Shown: positions 51,001-60,000 of the stretch, piece after piece | Layout of the letters: the number at the start of each line of letters is the position of its first letter | Position numbering within the stretch: the first letter of the stretch is position 1 | NCBI GenBank assembly: GCA_040954595.2 | Contig: CM082596.2 | Coordinates: 1,860,001 to 1,924,000, forward strand | Direction: 5' to 3' | Length of the DNA: 64,000 bases | From: Balanoglossus misakiensis | Taxonomy: Eukaryota; Hemichordata | Program-made: the position numbers and the translations under genes | Notes under the pieces: generated by a model | What the model was told of the DNA's origin: nothing | The model's database searches: none | The model's input: the letters and a program-made list of their open reading frames with translations, nothing else

Positions 51001-54000
51001 AATCCCCAAAGTCGAAAAATCCTCGATTTTCGACGATTTTCCTGAGCTATAACCCATGGTTTTTTCAAAAAATGACCAAATTTCGAAAATCCCCAAAGTC
51101 GAAAAATCCTCGATTTTCGACGATTTTCCTGAGCTATAACCCATGGTTTTTTCAAAAAATGACCAAATTTCGAAAATCCCCAAAGTCGAAAAATCCTCGA
51201 TTTTCGACGATTTTCCTGAGCTATAACCCATGGTTTTTTCAAAAAATGACCAAATTTCGAAAATCCCCAAAGTCGAAAAATCCTCGATTTTTGACGATTT
51301 TCCTGAGCTATAACCCATGGTTTTTTCAAAAAATGACCAAATTTCGAAAATCCCCAAAGTCGAAAAATCCTCGATTTTTGACGATTTTCCTGAGCTATAA
51401 CCCATGGTTTTTTCAAAAAATGACCAAATTTCGAAAATCCCCAAAGTCGAAAAATCCTCGATTTTTGACGATTTTCCTGAGCTATAACCCATGGTTTTTT
51501 CAAAAAATGACCAAATTTCGAAAATCCCCAAAGTCGAAAAATCCTCGATTTTTGACGATTTTCCTGAGCTATAACCCATGGTTTTTTCAAAAAATGACCA
51601 AATTTCGAAAATCCCCAAAGTCGAAAAATCCTCGATTTTTGACGATTTTCCTGAGCTATAACCCATGGTTTTTTCAAAAAATGACCAAATTTCGAAAATC
51701 CCCAAAGTCGAAAAATCCTCGATTTTTGACGATTTTCCTGAGCTATAACCCATGGTTTTTTCAAAAAATGACCAAATTTCGAAAATCCCCAAAGTCGAAA
51801 AATCCTCGATTTTTGACGATTTTCCTGAGCTATAACCCATGGTTTTTTCAAAAAATGACCAAATTTCGAAAATCCCCAAAGTCGAAAAATCCTCGATTTT
51901 TGACGATTTTCCTGAGCTATAACCCATGGTTTTTTCAAAAAATGACCAAATTTCGAAAATCCCCAAAGTCGAAAAATCCTCGATTTTTGACGATTTTCCT
52001 GAGCTATAACCCATGGTTTTTTCAAAAAATGACCAAATTTCGAAAATCCCCAAAGTCGAAAAATCCTCGATTTTTGACGATTTTCCTGAGCTATAACCCA
52101 TGGTTTTTTCAAAAAATGACCAAATTTCGAAAATCCCCAAAGTCGAAAAATCCTCGATTTTTGACGATTTTCCTGAGCTATAACCCATGGTTTTTTCAAA
52201 AAATGACCAAATTTCGAAAATCCCCAAAGTCGAAAAATCCTCGATTTTTGACGATTTTCCTGAGTTATAACCCATGGTTTTTTCAAAAAATGACCAAATT
52301 TCGAAAATCCCCAAAGTCGAAAAATCCTCGATTTTTGACGATTTTCCTGAGTTATAACCCATGGTTTTTTCAAAAAATGACCAAATTTCGAAAATCCCCA
52401 AAGTCGAAAAATCCTCGATTTTTGACGATTTTCCTGAGCTATAACCCATGGTTTTTTCAAAAAATGACCAAATTTCGAAAATCCCCAAAGTTGAAAAATC
52501 CTCGATTTTTGACGATTTTCCTGAGCTATAACCCATGGTTTTTTCAAAAAATGACCAAATTTCGAAAATCCCCAAAGTCGAAAAATCCTCGATTTTTGAC
52601 GATTTTCCTGAGCTATAACCCATGGTTTTTTCAAAAAATGACCAAATTTCGAAAATCCCCAAAGTCGAAAAATCCTCGATTTTTGACGATTTTCCTGAGC
52701 TATAACCCATGGTTTTTTCAAAAAATGACCAAATTTCGAAAATCCCCAAAGTCGAAAAATCCTCGATTTTTGACGATTTTCCTGAGCTATAACCCATGGT
52801 TTTTTCAAAAAATGACCAAATTTCGAAAATCCCCAAAGTCGAAAAATCCTCGATTTTTGACGATTTTCCTGAGCTATAACCCATGGTTTTTTCAAAAAAT
52901 GACCAAATTTCGAAAATCCCCAAAGTCGAAAAATCCTCGATTTTTGACGATTTTCCTGAGCTATAACCCATGGTTTTTTCAAAAAATGACCAAATTTCGA
53001 AAATCCCCAAAGTCGAAAAATCCTCGATTTTTGACGATTTTCCTGAGTTATAACCCATGGTTTTTTCAAAAAATGACCAAATTTCGAAAATCCCCAAAGT
53101 CGAAAAATCCTCGATTTTTGACGATTTTCCTGAGTTATAACCCATGGTTTTTTCAAAAAATGACCAAATTTCGAAAATCCCCAAAGTCGAAAAATCCTCG
53201 ATTTTTGACGATTTTCCTGAGCTATAACCCATGGTTTTTTCAAAAAATGACCAAATTTCGAAAATCCCCAAAGTTGAAAAATCCTCGATTTTTGACGATT
53301 TTCCTGAGCTATAACCCATGGTTTTTTCAAAAAATGACCAAATTTCGAAAATCCCCAAAGTCGAAAAATCCTCGATTTTTGACGATTTTCCTGAGCTATA
53401 ACCCATGGTTTTTTCAAAAAATGACCAAATTTCGAAAATCCCCAAAGTCGAAAAATCCTCGATTTTCGACGATTTTCCTGAGCTATAACCCATGGTTTTT
53501 TCAAAAAATGACCAAATTTCGAAAATCCCCAAAGTCGAAAAATCCTCGATTTTTGACGATTTTCCTGAGCTATAACCCATGGTTTTTTCAAAAAATGACC
53601 AAATTTCGAAAATCCCCAAAGTCGAAAAATCCTCGATTTTTGACGATTTTCCTGAGCTATAACCCATGGTTTTTTCAAAAAATGACCAAATTTCGAAAAT
53701 CCCCAAAGTCGAAAAATCCTCGATTTTTGACGATTTTCCTGAGCTATAACCCATGGTTTTTTCAAAAAATGACCAAATTTCGAAAATCCCCAAAGTCGAA
53801 AAATCCTCGATTTTCGACGATTTTCCTGAGCGTTTTTTCAAAAAATGACCAAATTTCGAAAATCCCCAAAGTCGAAAAATCCTCGATTTTCGACGATTTT
53901 CCTGAGCTATAACCCATGGTTTTTTCAAAAAATGACCAAATTTCGAAAATCCGCAAAGTCGAAAAATCCTCGATTTTTGACGATTTTCCTGAGCTATAAC

Positions 54001-57000
54001 CCATGGTTTTTTCAAAAAATGACCAAATTTCGAAAATCCGCAAAGTCGAAAAATCCTCGATTTTTGACGATTTTCCTGAGCTATAACCCATGGTTTTTTC
54101 AAAAAATGACCAAATTTCGAAAATCCGCAAAGTCGAAAAATCCTCGATTTTTGACGATTTTCCTGAGCTATAACCCATGGTTTTTTCAAAAAATGACCAA
54201 ATTTCGAAAATCCGCAAAGTCGAAAAATCCTCGATTTTTGACGATTTTCCTGAGCTATAACCCATGGTTTTTTCAAAAAATGACCAAATTTCGAAAATCC
54301 GCAAAGTCGAAAAATCCTCGATTTTTGACGATAACCCATGGTTTTTTCAAAAAATGACCAAATTTCGAAAATTCCCAAAGTCGAAAAATCCTCGATTTTT
54401 GACGATTTTCCTGAGCTATAACCCATGGTTTTTTCAAAAAATGACCAAATTTCGAAAATTCCCAAAGTCGAAAAATCCTCGATTTTTGACGATTTTCCTG
54501 AGCTATAACCCATGGTTTTTTCAAAAAATGACCAAATTTCGAAAATCCGCAAAGTCGAAAAATCCTCGATTTCTGACGATTTTCCTGAGCTATAACCCAT
54601 GGTTTTTTCAAAAAATGACCAAATTTCGAAAATCCGCAAAGTCGAAAAATCCTCGATTTTTGACGATTTTCCTGAGCTATAACCCATGGTTTTTTCAAAA
54701 AATGACCAAATTTCGAAAATCCGCAAAGTCGAAAAATCCTCGATTTTTGACGATTTTCCTGAGCTATAACCCATGGTTTTTTCAAAAAATGACCAAATTT
54801 CGAAAATCCGCAAAGTCGAAAAATCCACGATTTTTGACGATTTTCCTGAGCTATAACCCATGGTTTTTTCAAAAAATGACCAAATTTCGAAAATCCGCAA
54901 AGTCGAAAAATCCTCGATTTTTGACGATTTTCCTGAGCTATAACCCATGGTTTTTTCAAAAAATGACCAAATTTCGAAAATCCGCAAAGTCGAAAAATCC
55001 TCGATTTTTGACGATTTTCCTGAGCTATAACCCATGGTTTTTTCAAAAAAATGACCAAATTTCGAAAATCCGCAAAGTCGAAAAATCCTCGATTTTTGAC
55101 GATTTTCCTGAGCTATAACCCATGGTTTTTTCAAAAAATGACCAAATTTCGAAAATCCGCAAAGTCGAAAAATCCTCGATTTTTGACGATTTTCCTGAGC
55201 TATAACCCATGGTTTTTTTCAAAAAATGACCAAATTTCGAAAATCCGCAAAGTCGAAAAATCCTCGATTTTTGACGATTTTCCTGAGCTATAACCCATGG
55301 TTTTTTCAAAAAATGACCAACTTTCGAAAATTCCCAAAGTCGAAAAATCCTCGATTTTTGACGATTTTCCTGAGCTATAACCCATGGTTTTTTCAAAAAA
55401 TGACCAAATTTCGAAAATCCGCAAAGTCGAAAAATCCTCGATTTTTGACGATTTTCCTGAGCTATAACCCATGGTTTTTTCAAAAAATGACCAAATTTCG
55501 AAAATCCGCAAAGTCGAAAAATCCTCGATTTTTGACGATTTTCCTGAGCTATAACCCATGGTTTTTTCAAAAAATGACCAAATTTCGAAAATCCACAAAG
55601 TCGAAAAATCCTCGATTTTTGACGATTTTCCTGAGCTATAACCCATGGTTTTTTCAAAAAATGACCACATTTCGAAAATTCCCAAAGTCGAAAAATCCTC
55701 GATTTTTGACGATTTTCCTGAGCTATAACCCATGGTTTTTTCAAAAAATGACCAAAGTTCGAAAATCCGCAAAGTCGAAAAATCCTCGATTTTTGACGAT
55801 TTTCCTGAGCTATAACCCATGGTTTTTTCAAAAAATGACCAAATTTCGAAAATCCGCAAAGTCGAAAAATCCTCGATTTTTGACGATTTTCCTGAGCTAT
55901 AACCCATGGTTTTTTCAAAAAATGACCAAATTTCGAAAATCCGCAAAGTCGAAAAATCCTCGATTTTTGACGATTTTCCTGAGCTATAACCCATGGTTTT
56001 TTCAAAAAATGACCAAATTTCGAAAATTCCCAAAGTCGAAAAATCCTCGATTTTTGACGATTTTCCTGAGCTATAACCCATGGTTTTTTTCAAAAAATGA
56101 CCAAATTTCGAAAATCCGCAAAGTCGAAAAATCCTCGATTTTTGACGATTTTCCTGAGCTATAACCCATGGTTTTTTCAAAAAATGACCAAATTTCGAAA
56201 ATCCGCAAAGTCGAAAAATCCTCGATTTTTGACGATTTTCCTGAGCTATAACCCATGGTTTTTTCAAAAAATGACCAACTTTCGAAAATCCGCAAAGTCG
56301 AAAAATCCTCGATTTTTGACGATTTTCCTGAGCTATAACCCATGGTTTTTTCAAAAAATGACCAACTTTCGAAAATCCGCAAAGTCGAAAAATCCTCGAT
56401 TTTTGACGATTTTCCTGAGCTATAACCCATGGTTTTTTCAAAAAATGACCAAATTTCGAAAATCAGCAAAGTCGAAAAATCCTCGATTTTTGACGATTTT
56501 CCTGAGCTATAACCCATGGTTTTTTCAAAAAATGACCAAATTTCGAAAATCCGCAAAGTCGAAAAATCCTCGATTTTTGACGATTTTCCTGAGCTATAAC
56601 CCATGGTTTTTTCAAAAAATGACCAAATTTCGAAAATCCGCAAAGTCGAAAAATCCTCGATTTTTGACGATTTTCCTGAGCTATAACCCATGGTTTTTTC
56701 AAAAAATGACCAAATTTCGAAAATCCGCAAAGTCGAAAAATCCTCGATTTTTGACGATTTTCCTGAGCTATAACCCATGGTTTTTTCAAAAAATGACCAA
56801 CTTTCGAAAATCCGCAAAGTCGAAAAATCCTCGATTTTTGACGATTTTCCTGAGCTATAACCCATGGTTTTTTCAAAAAATGACCAAATTTCGAAAATTC
56901 CCAAAGTCGAAAAATCCTCGATTTTTGACGATTTTCCTGAGCTATAACCCATGGTTTTTTTCAAAAAATGACCAAATTTCGAAAATTCCCAAAGTCGAAA

Positions 57001-60000
57001 AATCCTCGATTTTCGACGATTTTCCTGAGCTATAACCCATGGTTTTTTCAAAAAATGACCAAATTTCGAAAATTCGTAAAGTCGAAAAATCCTCGATTTT
57101 TGACGATTTTCCTGAGCTATAACCCATGGTTTTTTCAAAAAATGACCAAATTTCGAAAATTCCCAAAGTCGAAAAATCCTCGATTTTTGACGATTTTCCT
57201 GAGCTATAACCCATGGTTTTTTTCAAAAAATGACCAAATTTCGAAAATTCCCAAAGTCGAAAAATCCTCGATTTTTGACGATTTTCCTGAGCTATAACCC
57301 ATGGTTTTTTCAAAAAATGACCAAATTTCGAAAATTCCCAAAGTCGAAAAATCCTCGATTTTTGACGATTTTCCTGAGCTATAACCCATGGTTTTTTCAA
57401 AAAATGACCAAATTTCGAAAATTCCCAAAGTCGAAAAATCCTCGATTTTTGACGATTTTCCTGAGCTATAACCCATGGTTTTTTTCAAAAAATGACCAAA
57501 TTTCGAAAATTCCCAAAGTCGAAAAATCCTCGATTTTTGACGATTTTCCTGAGCTATAACCCATGGTTTTTTCAAAAAATGACCAAATTTCGAAAATTCC
57601 CAAAGTCGAAAAATCCTCGATTTTTGACGATTTTCCTGAGCTATAACCCATGGTTTTTTCAAAAAATGACCAAATTTCGAAAATTCCCAAAGTCGAAAAA
57701 TCCTCGATTTTCGACGATTTTCCTGAGCTATAACCCATGGTTTTTTCAAAAAATGACCAAATTTCGAAAATTCCCAAAGTCGAAAAATCCTCGATTTTCG
57801 ACGATTTTCCTGAGCTATAACCCATGGTTTTTTCAAAAAATGACCAAATTTCGAAAATTCGCAAAGTCAAAAAATCCTCGATTTTTGACGATTTTCCTGA
57901 GCTATAACCCATGGTTTTTTCAAAAAATGACCAAATTTCGAAAATTCGCAAAGTCGAAAAATCCTCGATTTTTGACGATTTTCCTGAGCTATAACCCATG
58001 GTTTTTTCAAAAAATGACCAAATTTCGAAAATTCGTAAAGTCGAAAAATCCTCGATTTTTGACGATTTTCCTGAGCTATAACCCATGGCTTTTTCAAAAA
58101 ATGACCAATTTTCGAAAATTCGCAAAGTCGAAAAATCCTCGATTTTTGAAGATTTTCCTGAGCTATAACCCATGAAAATTTTTCATGAGCTCTAACATAT
58201 GAAAAATATCCAAAAATGACAAAATCACTTAAGTTCGTTGAGAACTGCTAACTTGGAACTTGTATATAAACATTACACCCTATGTGAAACAACAACAACA
58301 AAAAGATCAAAACTCAATGAGAAAGACAGTGGCGGGTTTAGAACCCCAGTCTTCCAATCATTAGTCCAAACCCTTATCCACTGACCCACAGTGATTTGAC
58401 GAAGTGTAACAACCCAAAAGTATTATATGATGATCAAACTCATAAAATTTTTAAAAAAATAAGTATGGCTCGGTCTCATTATAGTCAGTATTATTAAAAC
58501 TAACTATAATGAGACCGAGCCAAATTTCGATCCATAGTTTCCACCGCATTTTTTTTTAATGAAGAAATTTTGGAAATTCGCAAAGTCGATAAATGGTCGT
58601 TTTTTGAAGATTTTCATGAGCTATAACCCATGATTTTTTCAAAAAATGAAGAAATTTTGAAAATTAGCAAAGTCGATAAATGGTCGTTTTTTGAAGATTT
58701 ACATGAGCTCTATAACCCATGATTTTTTTCATAAAAGGAAGAAATTTTGAAAATTCGCAAAGTCGAAAAATGGTCGTTTTTTGAAGATTTTCGTGAGCTT
58801 TAACCCATGATTTTTTCAAAAAATGACCAAATTTCCAAAATTCGCAAAGTCAAAAAATCCTCGATTTTTGAAGATTTTCATGAGCTATAACCCATGATTT
58901 TTTTTCAAAAATGAAGAAATTTTGAAAATTTGCGAAGTCGAAAAATCATCGTTTTTGAAGATTTTCATGAGCTATAACCCATGAAAATTTTTCATGAGCT
59001 GTAACATATGAAAAATATCCAAAAATGACAAAATCACTTAAGTTTGTTGAGAACTGCTAACTTGGAACTTGCATATAAACATTACACCCTATGTGAAACA
59101 ACAACAACAAAAAGATCAAAACACAATGAGAAAGACAGTGGCGGGTTTAGAACCCCAGTCCTCCAATCATTAGTCCAAACCCTTATCCACTGACCCACAG
59201 TGATTGACAAAGTGTAAGAACCCAAAAGTATTATATGATGATCAAACTCATAAAATTTAAAAAAAAAATAAGTATGGCTCGGTCTCATTATAGTCAGTAC
59301 TGTTAAAACTAACTATAATGAGACCGAGCCAAATTTCGATCCATAGTTTCCACCGCATTTGTTTTAAATGAAGAAATATTGAAAATTCGCAAAGTCGATA
59401 AATGGTCGTTTTTTGAAGATTTTCATGAGCTATAACCCATGATTTTTTCAAAAAATGACCAAATTTCGAAAATTCGCAAAGTCGAAAAATGATCGTTTTT
59501 TGAAGATTTTCATGAGTGTCAAATGCACCTCTCCAATTAAAAAAAAAAAAAAAAACACTTGGAATTTAATCTTGCATTCTCATGAAAATTCTAACTTCTG
59601 TAAAACTAAATCGGTGGAAGGGATGATGATTTTGACGCAGTCATTGTTGCAAATGTCGATGAGTCTGTCACAAACATTATTAACCTACCACAACCATTTT
59701 CATCTGCACCATCATAACAGTCATCTTTTCCATCGCATTGTTTGCTCTCGTCAAGGCACAGACCGAACGGACTTCCGTACACACACTTAAACTGGTTACT
59801 AGCGCACTCACCTTAAAACGATAAAATATATTTTTATTGAAATCGGTTTTACATAAAATGTCAAACAACGCTTGTCATTTAGTTCAGGGTTTAAAAAATG
59901 TCATCAACAGTGTTTGGCGGTAACCTTCCAAGATGAATATAGAAGAAAGCTTAGCTATATGCAGATATCAGAAATACCAACTTGTAAAGCTGCTCAATAT

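Larger units (their letters stand above)
45440..59688. other. Intron of the channel gene filled by satellite DNA
   Basis: A 14.25 kb intron between the LDLa 3 exon and LDLa 2 exon. Nearly all of it (about 45556-59516) is a tandem repeat array with mirror-image flanks, described in the entries below. Only about 290 bases at the ends are unique sequence. Confidence 0.85.

Noticed and set aside
50358-55134. Very long open frames (over 1100 codons plus strand, over 1500 codons minus strand)
   Set aside because: They are translations of the 87-bp satellite, whose length is a multiple of three. Several frames are open on both strands at once, and there is no promoter, splice context or non-repetitive coding signal.
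46335-58175. Regular repeats as a possible CRISPR array
   Set aside because: There are no unique spacers, the monomers are contiguous and near-identical, and the context is an animal intron.
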